Assembly: GCA_002309765.1 (NCBI GenBank)
Contig: DBXY01000039.1
Coordinates: 1-61,706 of the forward strand
DNA: 61,706 bases
From: Verrucomicrobia bacterium UBA1200
Lineage (GTDB): Bacteria; Verrucomicrobiota; Kiritimatiellia; RFP12; UBA1067
Reading direction: 5' to 3'
Below are positions 51,816-61,134 of the stretch, piece after piece (the first letter of the stretch is position 1; every line of letters begins with the position of its first letter). The notes under the pieces were generated by a model. That model was not told where the DNA came from. It ran no database searches and saw only the letters and a program-made list of their open reading frames with translations. A program made the position numbers and the translations under genes.

Positions 51816-54209
51816 ATGAATCGTGGATTTTATGCTGTTGCGGCTTTTATGGGCTTTGCCGGGACGTTTGTTTTCGGGGCGGGGGATTATCCGTTCCAGC
51901 CGGCGGTAATGAATGATGTCCGCATCACCGGCGGTTTCTGGCTACCGCGCTATGAGACGAACCGAATAGTCACGGTTTGGACGGATTTCAAGAAAAGCGA
52001 GGAAACCGGGCGCATTGAAAATTTTGCCAAAGCAGGTCGGCGCGAGCAGGGGAAATTCGAGGGGATCCCCTTTAACGATTCCGACGTTTTCAAAATCATT
52101 GAGGGCGCGGCTTACACGTTGTCCACCCATCCGGATCCGAAACTGGACAAGTATCTGGACGACCTGATCGCCAAAATCGCCAGTGCGCAAGAGCCGGACG
52201 GTTATCTATATTCCGCCCGTACCCAGGGGTTCACCAACGGCATGACCGGTCCGACACGCTGGAGTAATGTTGGTGCCAGCCATGAACTTTACAACATCGG
52301 CCACATGTATGAGGCGGCAGCCGCCCATTATACCGTTACCGGAAAGCGTTCGTTTTTGGACGTGGCGATTAAGAGCGCGGATCTGGTTTGCAAAACTTTC
52401 GGAATGGGCGAGGGTCAGTTGCGGCTGGTACCTGGCCACGAAGAGATCGAAATCGGGTTGTGCAAGCTGTACCGCGTTACCGGGTACCAGCGGTATCTGG
52501 ATATGGCGAAGACCTTTTGCGATCTGCGCGGACGTGCGGATTTGCGCGGTAGAGTGTTTGGCGAGTACTGCCAAGACCATCTGCCGTTGACCGAGCAGAA
52601 AGAGGCGGTGGGCCACGCAGTGCGCGCGGGGTATATTTACGCCGGTATGGCGGATGTGGCGGCGTTGACCGGGGATCCGTCTTATGTCACCGCGATTGAC
52701 GCGATTTGGGAGAATGTGGTGGGCAAAAAGCTTCACCTCAACGGCGGTATCGGTGCCCGCCATGCCGGCGAGGCGTTCGGCAAGAACTACGAGTTGCCTA
52801 ACGAATCCGCCTATCTTGAAACCTGCGCCGCGATTGCCAATGCTTTCTGGAACGAGCGGATGTTCCTGCTTCACGGCGATGCCAAGTACATCGATGTCTT
52901 GGAGCGCGTGATCTACAACGGTTTCCTTTCCGGCATCTCTTTGGGTGGCGACGAGTTCTTCTATCCCAACCCGCTGGCCAGTGCTGGCGGCTACAAGCGT
53001 TCCAAGTGGTTCGGCTGTTCCTGCTGCCCGGTTAACGTAGTCCGGTTTATTCCGCAGATTTCCTCTTACACCTACGCGAAGCGCGGTGACGCGATCTATT
53101 GGAACCTTTTCGTGGCTTGCGATGCGACGCTGACCATTCCCGCCGGCCGTGTCAAGCTGAGCCAGCAGACCGACTATCCGTGGAAGGGCGAATCGGTGAT
53201 GACCGTCACGCCCGAAACCGCCGGGGCGGAGTTCGCGGTGAATGTCCGTATACCGGGTTGGACGATAGGCCGTCCGGTGCCATCCGACCTTTACACCCAG
53301 ACCGTTCCCGGCACCATCAAGGATGTCAACGTTACGGTCAACGGCAAAAAGCAGACGATGTCGCTCGTCAACGGGTATCTGCCGATTCTCCGCAAATGGA
53401 AAGCCGGCGACCAGATCAAGATTACGATGAACATGCCGGTGCGGCGCATCAAGGCTTGCGACCAGGTCAAGGACGATCTCGGGCGGTTGGCGGTGGAGCG
53501 CGGCCCGATCGTTTACTGCGCGGAAGGTATTGACAACGGCGGAGCGGTGCTGAACAAGATCATCGCGCCTGACGCGAAGTTTTCCGATTCAACCTGCGAA
53601 GTGGTCGGCAACGTGTTCCCCGCGCTGGAGGTTCCTGCAAAGACCTTTATTCGGAATTTAAGGGGCGATGGAAAAGTCGAGCCGGCCACGCTTAAACTTA
53701 TCCCGTATTTCGCTTGGTGCCATCGCGACGCCGGCCAGATGCAGACCTGGTTCCCGGTGGATGAGAAATCCGCCCAGTCGGTATCCATGCTGCGGCCCAG
53801 CGCGTCCCACTGCTTCGCCTCCGACCGGACCGAGTCGATGTGCGACGGCAGACTGCCCAAAAACTCCAACGACCACGACATTCCTCGCTTCACTTTCTGG
53901 GACCACCGCGGCAAAGCAGAGTGGGTGCAGTACTCGCTGCCGGAGCCGGAAACCATTACCGGGGTCGAAGTGTACTGGTTCTGCGACATTCCCAATGGAA
54001 GTTGCGATTTGCCGCAGAGCTGGAAAGCGGTTTACCGCGAGACCGCCAACGGCGAGTGGAAAGACATTGAGGCCGCCGCCTTCCCGGTGGAAGGCGACAA
54101 GTTCAACAAAGTGATTTTCTCCCATCCCGTGAAGGCGAAGGAAATCCGTTTGAACATTCAGCTCAAGCCGGATAAATCCGGCGGCATTTTGGAATGGAAA
54201 CTGTTCTAG
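51816..54209 (+). CDS. GH127 beta-L-arabinofuranosidase-like protein with discoidin-like C terminus
   Basis: 797 aa. A signal peptide ends at VFGAG. The DUF1680/GH127 barrel covers about 25-640. Residues matching HypBA1 of Bifidobacterium: Glu335 and Cys337 (YLETCA), and C401, C403, C404 in GCSCCPVNVVR. In that enzyme a zinc-bound Cys is the nucleophile. The last 120 residues (about 680-797; WVQYSLPEPETITGVEVYWFC) look like a galactose-binding/discoidin module. Likely trims plant or host glycans. The family also includes other specificities, so the exact sugar is not proven. Confidence 0.92.
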   Translation: MNRGFYAVAAFMGFAGTFVFGAGDYPFQPAVMNDVRITGGFWLPRYETNRIVTVWTDFKKSEETGRIENFAKAGRREQGKFEGIPFNDSDVFKIIEGAAYTLSTHPDPKLDKYLDDLIAKIASAQEPDGYLYSARTQGFTNGMTGPTRWSNVGASHELYNIGHMYEAAAAHYTVTGKRSFLDVAIKSADLVCKTFGMGEGQLRLVPGHEEIEIGLCKLYRVTGYQRYLDMAKTFCDLRGRADLRGRVFGEYCQDHLPLTEQKEAVGHAVRAGYIYAGMADVAALTGDPSYVTAIDAIWENVVGKKLHLNGGIGARHAGEAFGKNYELPNESAYLETCAAIANAFWNERMFLLHGDAKYIDVLERVIYNGFLSGISLGGDEFFYPNPLASAGGYKRSKWFGCSCCPVNVVRFIPQISSYTYAKRGDAIYWNLFVACDATLTIPAGRVKLSQQTDYPWKGESVMTVTPETAGAEFAVNVRIPGWTIGRPVPSDLYTQTVPGTIKDVNVTVNGKKQTMSLVNGYLPILRKWKAGDQIKITMNMPVRRIKACDQVKDDLGRLAVERGPIVYCAEGIDNGGAVLNKIIAPDAKFSDSTCEVVGNVFPALEVPAKTFIRNLRGDGKVEPATLKLIPYFAWCHRDAGQMQTWFPVDEKSAQSVSMLRPSASHCFASDRTESMCDGRLPKNSNDHDIPRFTFWDHRGKAEWVQYSLPEPETITGVEVYWFCDIPNGSCDLPQSWKAVYRETANGEWKDIEAAAFPVEGDKFNKVIFSHPVKAKEIRLNIQLKPDKSGGILEWKLF

Positions 54210-54222
54210 CCGGAAGCAAGCG

Positions 54223-55437
54223 ATGAAGGTTTACGAGACAATAACGGGCGGCGTTACCGCTGCTCAGGGATTCAAGGCCGCCGGGGTGCCGGCCGGGATT
54301 AAAACGCCGGGACGCCGCGATGTGGCGTTGCTGGCGGCGGATTCGCCGGCGGCAGTGGCGGCCGTGTACACCACCAACCAAGTGGCGGCCGCGCCGGTCA
54401 AGCTGGACCGCGTCCGGACCGCGGCCGGGCAAGCGCAGGCGGTGCTGATAAACAGCGGGTGCGCCAATGCCTGCACCGGCGAACAGGGAATTCGCGATGC
54501 GGAGACCTCCGCTCGGGCGGTGGCGGCGGAACTGGGTATTGACGAGCAGTTGGTGTTGGTCTGCTCCACCGGGGTTATCGGCGCGTTGTTGCCGATGGAT
54601 CGGCTGTTGGACGGCGCAAAGCGGGCGGCAGCCGCCTTGAGCCGCGATGGCGGCGATGACGCGGCGCATGCGATTATGACCACCGATACGGTTGACAAGC
54701 AGTATGCGGTCAAGCTATTGATCGACGGAATTGACGTTCGGATCGGCGGGATGTGCAAAGGCTCCGGAATGATCGAGCCAAACATGGCCACCATGCTGGG
54801 GTTTATCACCACTGACGCGTCGATAGGTTCCAAAGCTTTGGATATGGCGTTGCGTGAAGCGGTCGGGGTGAGCTTCAACAAAATCGTGGTTGACGGCGAC
54901 CGCAGCACCAACGACACGGTTATGCTGTTCGCGAGCGGAGCGGCCGGCAACACCGAGTTGAACCCGGATCATCCGCAGTGGCGGGAGTTTGTCGATGCTC
55001 TGACGCAGGTGTGCGTGGAGTTGGCCAAGAAGATGGTGATGGATGGAGAGGGCGCGAGCAAGTTTGTCACCGTCCGAGTCCGGGGGGCACGCAGCGAGCG
55101 CGATGCCCAGTTGGCGGCGCGCGCGATCGCGAAATCGCCGCTGGTGAAGACCTCGTGGTTCGGCCTTGATCCGAACTGGGGCAGGGTAATCGCGGCGGCG
55201 GGATATTCCGGGGCCGAGGTGGACGACCGGCGGGCTCAGATCTTTTATGGCGACCTGTGCGCTTACGATCAGGGCAAAGTGGCAGACGCTGCACAACTGG
55301 CGGCGATGCAGAATGTGATGCGCGAACGGGCGTTTGACGTTACCGTGGATTTGCATCTGGGTACGGGTGAGGATATGCTTTACACATGCGACCTCTCCCA
55401 CGATTACGTGACAATCAATGCGGAGTACACTACGTAA
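54223..55437 (+). CDS. argJ: Bifunctional ornithine acetyltransferase/N-acetylglutamate synthase
   Basis: 404 aa. The precursor self-cleaves between A189 and T190 in EPNMATMLGF, freeing the Thr nucleophile of the beta chain. It moves acetyl from N-acetylornithine to glutamate, closing the arginine acetyl cycle. FNKIVVDGDRSTNDTV and LDPNWGRVIAAAGYSGAE are the other typical segments. First of argJ-argB-argD, 13 nt after GH127, with argB starting directly after its stop. Whether it is mono- or bifunctional cannot be told from sequence. Confidence 0.96.
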   Translation: MKVYETITGGVTAAQGFKAAGVPAGIKTPGRRDVALLAADSPAAVAAVYTTNQVAAAPVKLDRVRTAAGQAQAVLINSGCANACTGEQGIRDAETSARAVAAELGIDEQLVLVCSTGVIGALLPMDRLLDGAKRAAAALSRDGGDDAAHAIMTTDTVDKQYAVKLLIDGIDVRIGGMCKGSGMIEPNMATMLGFITTDASIGSKALDMALREAVGVSFNKIVVDGDRSTNDTVMLFASGAAGNTELNPDHPQWREFVDALTQVCVELAKKMVMDGEGASKFVTVRVRGARSERDAQLAARAIAKSPLVKTSWFGLDPNWGRVIAAAGYSGAEVDDRRAQIFYGDLCAYDQGKVADAAQLAAMQNVMRERAFDVTVDLHLGTGEDMLYTCDLSHDYVTINAEYTT

Positions 55438-56319
55438 ATGATGGCAACAGCGACGGAAAAAGCGGCGGTGTTGACAGAAGCGTTGCCGTACATTCAGGAT
55501 TTCCAAGGGTCCGTGGTGCTGATTAAAGTCGGCGGCAGCGTGATGGAGGTTCCGGAGAATCTGGAGGGCCTGCTGACCGATTTGGCCTTTATGAACGCCG
55601 TCGGAATCAAAACCGTGTTGGTACACGGCGGCGGTAAGGCCATTTCCCGCGGAATGGCCGAGGCCGGCATTGAACCGCATTTTGTGATGGGGTTGCGGGT
55701 GACCACTGATGAAGCCATCAAGGTGGTGGAACGGGTGATCAAGCGGCAGGTGAACGCCAATGTGGTGAAGTTGCTTCAGAAGCACGGAGCCAACGCCCGC
55801 CCGTTGCACGGAGACTGGATCTTCACGGTTGAAAAGAAAACCGGAGTGGACGCGGAGAGCGGGCAGCCGGTGGATTGGGGATATGTCGGCAATCCGGTGG
55901 AGGTGGACATCCAGCCGGTTGTCGAAATGTTGGACGCCGGGATTGTCCCGGTGGTGACCCCGCTCGGCACCGGGCCGGACGGGAAGTTGTACAATGTGAA
56001 CGCGGATGTCGCGGCGGCGGCGTTGGCCAAGGCGATGAAAGTGCGCAAGCTGGCGTTCATTTCGGATGTGCCCGGACTCTTGATGCGGATGGACGACCCG
56101 TCTAGCCTGCTGGCCACGTTGCGGGTCGGCAGCGTCCAGAAACTCAAGGACACCGGGGTGGTGGGCGGCGGGATGCTGCCCAAATTGGACAGTTGCGTTG
56201 AGGCGATTCGCGCCGGCGTCGGCAAGGTTCACTTGATCGACGGTCGGATGCCGCATTCGCTGCTGTTGGAGATTTTCACTAAAAAAGGCGTAGGAACGGA
56301 GATTATCGCAGATGAGTAA
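55438..56319 (+). CDS. argB: Acetylglutamate kinase
   Basis: 293 aa. The ATG at 55438 abuts the argJ stop (TAAATG); a second ATG follows at 55441. ATP and substrate motifs: VVLIKVGGSVME, LVHGGGKAIS, LRVTTDEAIKVVE, YNVNADVAAAALAKA and KLAFISDVPGLL. It phosphorylates N-acetylglutamate. The segment GGMLPKLDSCVEAIRAGVGKVHLIDGR is normal. The N-terminal helix (TEKAAVLTEALPYIQDFQG) suggests the arginine-sensitive hexameric type, which would be feedback-inhibited. It overlaps argD by 8 nt. Confidence 0.97.
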   Translation: MMATATEKAAVLTEALPYIQDFQGSVVLIKVGGSVMEVPENLEGLLTDLAFMNAVGIKTVLVHGGGKAISRGMAEAGIEPHFVMGLRVTTDEAIKVVERVIKRQVNANVVKLLQKHGANARPLHGDWIFTVEKKTGVDAESGQPVDWGYVGNPVEVDIQPVVEMLDAGIVPVVTPLGTGPDGKLYNVNADVAAAALAKAMKVRKLAFISDVPGLLMRMDDPSSLLATLRVGSVQKLKDTGVVGGGMLPKLDSCVEAIRAGVGKVHLIDGRMPHSLLLEIFTKKGVGTEIIADE

Positions 56320-57511
56320 GAGCGAAGGTATTGTCGAGCTGGTCAAGCAGTATGTCATGAACACGTATGCCCCCGACGTGGCGATTGTAAGCGGGAGCGG
56401 TTGTAAAGTCAGAGACCCGGAGGGGCACACTTATTTGGACTTTACCGCCGGTATCGCGGTTCACAACGTTGGCCATTGCCACCCGAAAGTGGTAAAGGCC
56501 ATCCAGACCCAGGCCGCGACATTGGTTCACTGCTCCAACCTTTTCTACAACGCCAAACAGGCGTTGCTGGCGCAGCGGCTTTCAAAGATTTCGTTGGGCG
56601 GAAAGTGCTTTTTCTGCAATTCCGGGGCCGAGGCTAACGAGGCGATGATTAAACTCGCCCGCCTTTGGGGCAGCGAGAAGGGCAAATACGAAATCATCAC
56701 CATGCAAAACAGCTTCCACGGACGGACGCTGGCAACGTTAACCGCGACGGGGCAGACCAAAGTGCAGAAAGGGTTTGATCCGCTGCCGATCGGTTTCGCC
56801 TATGCGGAGTTCAACAATCTTGATTCGGTCAAAGCGGCAATTAACGAAAAAACCGTGGCGATCATGCTGGAGGCGGTGCAGGGCGAGGGTGGGGTGTTGC
56901 CCGCAACCGAAGAGTTTATGGTCGGCGTTCGCAAGTTGTGCGATGAAAACGGTCTGCTGATGCTCTGCGACGAAGTCCAGTGCGGTATGGGCCGTACCGG
57001 CAAGTGGTTCGGTTGGCAGCATTATCCGGTAAAGCCGGATGCGTTCTCGCTGGCGAAAGCCATCGCCGACGGCGTGCCGATGGGGGCACTGGTGGCTTCG
57101 CCCGCGTTGTCGGACGTTTTCAAGCCCGGCAACCACGCCTCCACTTTTGGCGGAAATCCTTTGGCCTGTGCGGCGGCGTTGGCGGTGTTGGACGTTATCG
57201 AGTCCGAAAAACTGCTGGAGCAGGCCGAGAAGATGGGCGCGTTGTTTGTCGAGGGCCTGAACGGTTTTGTCGAAAAATACGACCAAGTGCTGGAGGTGCG
57301 CGGCAAGGGTTTAATGGTTGGTTTGGTGGTGGAAGGTTCCGCCAAGGAGATTGTCGACGCTTGCCGTGATATGGGACTGCTCTGTTGCGTCGCCGGACCT
57401 CATGTGGTGCGCTTTGTCCCGCCGCTGAATATCAAGGAGAGCAACCTTGAAGAGGCGCTGGAGATGATTGGCGATGCGTTGGATGAGCATTTCGGTTCGG
57501 ACAGCGAATAA
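56312..57511 (+). CDS. argD: Acetylornithine aminotransferase
   Basis: 399 aa class III PLP aminotransferase. The PLP lysine is K249 (FSLAKAIADG). CNSGAEANEAMIKLAR and FHGRTLATL are the phosphate site, and LMLCDEVQCGMGRTG holds the Asp that contacts the pyridine ring. It converts N-acetylglutamate semialdehyde to N-acetylornithine, and by family may also act in lysine synthesis. It overlaps argB by 8 nt. The argC and later arginine genes are elsewhere. Confidence 0.96.
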   Translation: MSKSEGIVELVKQYVMNTYAPDVAIVSGSGCKVRDPEGHTYLDFTAGIAVHNVGHCHPKVVKAIQTQAATLVHCSNLFYNAKQALLAQRLSKISLGGKCFFCNSGAEANEAMIKLARLWGSEKGKYEIITMQNSFHGRTLATLTATGQTKVQKGFDPLPIGFAYAEFNNLDSVKAAINEKTVAIMLEAVQGEGGVLPATEEFMVGVRKLCDENGLLMLCDEVQCGMGRTGKWFGWQHYPVKPDAFSLAKAIADGVPMGALVASPALSDVFKPGNHASTFGGNPLACAAALAVLDVIESEKLLEQAEKMGALFVEGLNGFVEKYDQVLEVRGKGLMVGLVVEGSAKEIVDACRDMGLLCCVAGPHVVRFVPPLNIKESNLEEALEMIGDALDEHFGSDSE

Positions 57512-57540
57512 CGGGCCATTCCATAAAATCGAGGTGTAAT

Positions 57541-58740
57541 ATGAAAAACTTGCCGTTATTTCAACTTGCGGCGATGGCAGCGGTGATGTTGTGCGTCTGT
57601 GGCGCGTCGGCGGAAATTTCCATCTTGCTGCCCGCCGACAAATCCCAGGTGGTGTTGATTCCGGACAACCAGCGGGAGATGCTGAAGTTGGCTACCCATG
57701 AGGAACGGCTGGCCGCGTTGAACGCCGACCAAAAGGAAAAGAAAACCTTCTTTTCTGAGAAGGCGCTTTGGCGCCGTGCCAACGACGTGAAATTCGATTG
57801 GGAGTGCACCGCTGAGGAAAAAGGCCCGTTTAAGGTGCTGGTTTCCGAAACTCCGGATTTCGCAAAACCCCAGATTGAGGTAGTCGACCGCAAACATCAC
57901 GACGGCAAGCCTTACACCCATGTCACGATTGGCGGCTGGCAGACCAACTACAAGGTCGGTCAGACCTACTATTGGAAGGTTACCGGTTACAGTAAGGATG
58001 GCAAGACGAAAGTGGAATCGCCGGTCGCGACATTTACCACCGAGGATTTGCCCCCGCGCTGGATCGCCATTGAGGGCCATGTTCGCAATATGCGCGATTT
58101 GGGCGGATGGCGGACCGCGGACGGTCGCCGGGTGAAACAGGGAATGGTGTTCCGCGGTCAGGGGTTGAATGACAACAGCAGGGACGGCGAGATTCCGGGG
58201 CGCAACCGGCTGACGATTGCGGACCGTGACTATCTGCTAAACGATTTGGGCATTAAGACCGATCTGGAGTTGCGTTCACACCATGAAACCGCAAATATGA
58301 AATCGTCCCCTTTGGGCGGTTCCGTACAGTTCATCCATCACTCGTCGAAGGCTTACCGCGACATCTTCTCCTCAACCGGAATGAAGATTATGGCCGATAA
58401 CATTCGGGTTTTCTGCGATGAGAAAAACTACCCGATCTACTTCCATTGCATTGCGGGGGCGGACCGCACCGGTTCGCTCGCCTTTATGCTGAACGGGTTG
58501 CTCGGTGTGCCGTTGCAGTATCTTGGGGTGGATTGGGAGTCCACCTTCTATCCCAACCTGCCGGACAACAAGGACAAGGGCGACCTGTCTTACTGGTGCC
58601 TGCTCCAGCATTTCACCAAAGGGCTGGAGAAATACGCCAAAGAGGGCGACACGATTCAAGACCGCGTCGTGGCTTATTTGACGGATTGCGGCATTACGAA
58701 GGAAGAGATGGATAAAATCCGCTCGATTATGCTGGAGTAG
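57541..58740 (+). CDS. Secreted tyrosine phosphatase-like protein with N-terminal Fn3-like domain
   Basis: 399 aa. A signal peptide ends at GASAE. Residues about 25-170 resemble a fibronectin-III/Ig-like module (YKVGQTYYWKVTGYSKDGKTKVESPVATFTT). The phosphatase domain starts with HVRNMRDLGGWRTADGRRVKQGMVFRG, the entry motif of the Y_phosphatase3 family. The catalytic P-loop is C303-IAGAD-R309 in HCIAGADRTGS, with a general acid probably in the loop before it. Being exported, it may act on host or surface phosphates rather than on cytoplasmic proteins. GAGG precedes the ATG. Confidence 0.87.
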   Translation: MKNLPLFQLAAMAAVMLCVCGASAEISILLPADKSQVVLIPDNQREMLKLATHEERLAALNADQKEKKTFFSEKALWRRANDVKFDWECTAEEKGPFKVLVSETPDFAKPQIEVVDRKHHDGKPYTHVTIGGWQTNYKVGQTYYWKVTGYSKDGKTKVESPVATFTTEDLPPRWIAIEGHVRNMRDLGGWRTADGRRVKQGMVFRGQGLNDNSRDGEIPGRNRLTIADRDYLLNDLGIKTDLELRSHHETANMKSSPLGGSVQFIHHSSKAYRDIFSSTGMKIMADNIRVFCDEKNYPIYFHCIAGADRTGSLAFMLNGLLGVPLQYLGVDWESTFYPNLPDNKDKGDLSYWCLLQHFTKGLEKYAKEGDTIQDRVVAYLTDCGITKEEMDKIRSIMLE

Positions 58741-58758
58741 CACCCAGCGGTTTTCGCG

Positions 58759-59514
58759 ATGAAAATGTTGCCCATCATGCTGTTGATCGGTTGCGCCGGG
58801 CTGACGGCAGTTGGCGCCGGCGCGACGGACGGCCAGCCCGGATTGACCGTCGGCGTGTCGATGGGCAACGAAATGGTATTCGCGATGCAGCAGTCGCTGG
58901 ATTGGCTGGCATCGCAGCAGCGTCCCGATGGCAGTTGGGGCGCGGAAGGCGATGACCGTCTTACCGCGTTAATCGCTTTTACCCTCCAATCGTTGCGCCA
59001 ACCGGAATCGGACGCCAGCCTGAAGCGGGCCCGCCAATGGTTGGATCGGAAGGCCGTTACCAACCAACCGCCATTGGATGCTTGCGCGTGGCGGTTGCTG
59101 CTGGACGGGCAGGAAAATCAGGCATTTCGAAAACAACTGGTTGGGTTTGGTGACAAGGGGTACGCTAAAGCCGAATGGTTTGAACAGCGTTTATGGTTGC
59201 AAACCCGAAAAAAACTTTCATTGGCTACGGACAGTTTTACCGCGCCGAAGATTCCGGAGGTCAAATGGCCTTTGGGAAAGGATTTAACATTCCGTGAAGT
59301 TTGGGAATTCGCCCGTACTGTAAATCAAGACCGCGAGATCGAGATTTTGGACGACAACGGAAAACCGGTCAACTGGCGGAAGACTATAGTGCAGCGGTTG
59401 ATTACCACCCAGCGGCGCGATTTCACCGGTACGGGGTCGTATTGGGCGGCGTCCGGCAAAGTGTCGGCTTTGGAACAGACCGCTTTCGCGCTGCTGTTGA
59501 TGCTTGAACTTTAA
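58759..59514 (+). CDS. Secreted squalene-cyclase/prenyltransferase-fold-like protein
   Basis: 251 aa. A signal peptide covers residues 1-22. The segment AMQQSLDWLASQQRPDGSWGAEGDDRLTALIAFTLQSL is an alpha/alpha-toroid repeat with a QW-type motif, and LITTQRRDFTGTGSYWAASGKVSALEQTAFALLLMLEL at the C terminus is another. No DxDD catalytic motif is visible, so an enzyme role is doubtful. Similar proteins in PVC bacteria lie near BatA-type genes, but here it lies between the phosphatase gene and tilS. Function unknown. Confidence 0.7.
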   Translation: MKMLPIMLLIGCAGLTAVGAGATDGQPGLTVGVSMGNEMVFAMQQSLDWLASQQRPDGSWGAEGDDRLTALIAFTLQSLRQPESDASLKRARQWLDRKAVTNQPPLDACAWRLLLDGQENQAFRKQLVGFGDKGYAKAEWFEQRLWLQTRKKLSLATDSFTAPKIPEVKWPLGKDLTFREVWEFARTVNQDREIEILDDNGKPVNWRKTIVQRLITTQRRDFTGTGSYWAASGKVSALEQTAFALLLMLEL

Positions 59515-59526
59515 AACCGGGGTTTT

Positions 59527-60948
59527 ATGGACACATTTGGCAGCGGTTTGCAAGGCGATATGCGCCGTCACATGTATAAGCACCGATTGTGGAACGGGAT
59601 TAACCGGCTGGGATTGGCCGTTTCCGGAGGTTCTGATTCGGTGGCGCTGCTATTGCTGATGGCACCGGTTTGCCGCAAGTTGAGCGTAGAGTGCGTGGTG
59701 TTGCATTTTAACCACGGGTTGCGCGCGGAAGCCGCCGCGGAAGAGGCGTTTGTGCGAGATCTGGCCTCGCGAGCCGGATTGCCGGTGGTGACGGGTTATG
59801 CCCGCCTTGCGGATGAACGTCCGGATGGCGTGTCGTTGGAAATGGCCGCCAGACAAGCCAGGATGGAATTCTTCCGGAAGCAAATCGCGGAACAAAAGTT
59901 GGATGCAATCGCGACTGGGCATCAGGCCGACGATTTGGCGGAAACGGTATTGCTCCGGCTCTCCCGCGGCGCGGGATCGTCTGGTCTGTCCGCGCTGCGC
60001 CCGGAATCGAACCTAGATGGGATGCGGATTATCCGTCCGCTTCTGCCGTTCAGCAACTCCGCGTTGCGGGAGTGGCTGGCCGGACAAGGGCAACGCTGGT
60101 GTGAGGACCAGTCCAACCGGGACTTGCATATCCAACGGAATCTGGTGCGACATCGGGTGTTGCCGTGGCTGGAGGAAAATTTCGACCCCGCGTTGCGCGA
60201 CCATCTCACGCAATCCGCGACACTGTTGGCCGATGATGATATTTTTTTAGAGGACCTTGCCGCCAAAAAACTTAACGAGATTGACTTCGGGGAACGCATG
60301 CCTGGTTCACAGGCTGTAATTTGGATTGGCAATCTGCGGCAAACTCCGGTGGTGCTGATGCGCCGGGTGTTGCGGCAGTGGCTTTTCGCCAACGGTTTTT
60401 CTGAGGCGACCGGATATGATTCCATCCGCGGGTTGTGCGAACGGGTGATTGAAGCGCGCAACGGCATTGTGAACCTGCCCGGAAACCTTTCGCTGGAGAT
60501 TCGCGGTGATATGTTGCTCATCCTTACCGGTCAGGAAATACCGCTTCCGGTAAGATTGAATTTAAACGGCGAAACCGTATGGGGAAAGTGGCGGATTAAG
60601 GCCTCGCCCGATCACGGGTGGCGGTCATGTCCCGGCCGGGTGGGAGACCGTCAGGCCACGGCGTGGCTATCCGCCAAAGCTTGTGCAAGCGTGTTTGGGC
60701 TGACGGTTCGGAGCCGAATGCCGGGCGACTATATTTCGCCAACCGGACTGCGCGGCACTAGAAAACTTCAGGATGTCTTTACCGATGCCAAGCTCTCCAT
60801 TATGGAACGGGACCAGATACCCGTTGTGGTGGTGGGCAGCAACAAAGCGGTTTGTCTGCCCGGTTACCGGATTAACGCCGATTTTGCGGTGGAAGGCCCT
60901 GACGCGCCGTCAATCCGTCTGGATTTTTGTTATTTTGGCGAAGATTGA
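59527..60948 (+). CDS. tilS: tRNA(Ile)-lysidine synthetase
   Basis: 473 aa. The PP-loop SGGSDS is at 33-38 and HFNHGLRAEAAAEEAFV follows. TGHQADDLAETVLLRLSRGAGSSGL and RPLLPFSN complete the N-terminal ATPase domain. The C-terminal domain (about 390-473) begins with LTVRSRMPGDYISPTGLRGTRKLQDVFTDAKLS. It changes C34 of tRNA-Ile2 (CAU) to lysidine so that it reads AUA. Length matches the larger form with the C-terminal domain. ATG with a weak ribosome site, 12 nt after the previous gene. Confidence 0.95.
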   Translation: MDTFGSGLQGDMRRHMYKHRLWNGINRLGLAVSGGSDSVALLLLMAPVCRKLSVECVVLHFNHGLRAEAAAEEAFVRDLASRAGLPVVTGYARLADERPDGVSLEMAARQARMEFFRKQIAEQKLDAIATGHQADDLAETVLLRLSRGAGSSGLSALRPESNLDGMRIIRPLLPFSNSALREWLAGQGQRWCEDQSNRDLHIQRNLVRHRVLPWLEENFDPALRDHLTQSATLLADDDIFLEDLAAKKLNEIDFGERMPGSQAVIWIGNLRQTPVVLMRRVLRQWLFANGFSEATGYDSIRGLCERVIEARNGIVNLPGNLSLEIRGDMLLILTGQEIPLPVRLNLNGETVWGKWRIKASPDHGWRSCPGRVGDRQATAWLSAKACASVFGLTVRSRMPGDYISPTGLRGTRKLQDVFTDAKLSIMERDQIPVVVVGSNKAVCLPGYRINADFAVEGPDAPSIRLDFCYFGED

Positions 60949-61134
60949 GCTTGCCCTTGCGGACCTAAAACGGACGTTGGCGACGGGCGTTTGGGGATAT
61001 CTGCGGCCATTCATCGCCGCTAACCAAAAAACACGTCCGCGAGTTGATTTTAGGCTGGAATTTTTCCCTCTTTTTTGGCATAATGCATAATTTTGAAGGG
61101 GTAGGTTGTACCCTGCGGTTTTTACGAGGTAGAA
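60949..61134 (+). promoter_or_regulatory. Region upstream of secA with extended -10 candidate
   Basis: 186 bp without a gene. The only promoter-like element is TGGCATAAT (61076-61084), an extended -10 without a clear -35. The same TTTGGCATAAT string occurs before the gene at 1210. No -12 GC at the sigma-54 distance. Confidence 0.35.

Noticed and set aside
61071..61091. Sigma-54 promoter before secA based on TTGGCATAAT
   Set aside because: There is no GC at the required distance (the bases are AA), so only the extended -10 reading remains.
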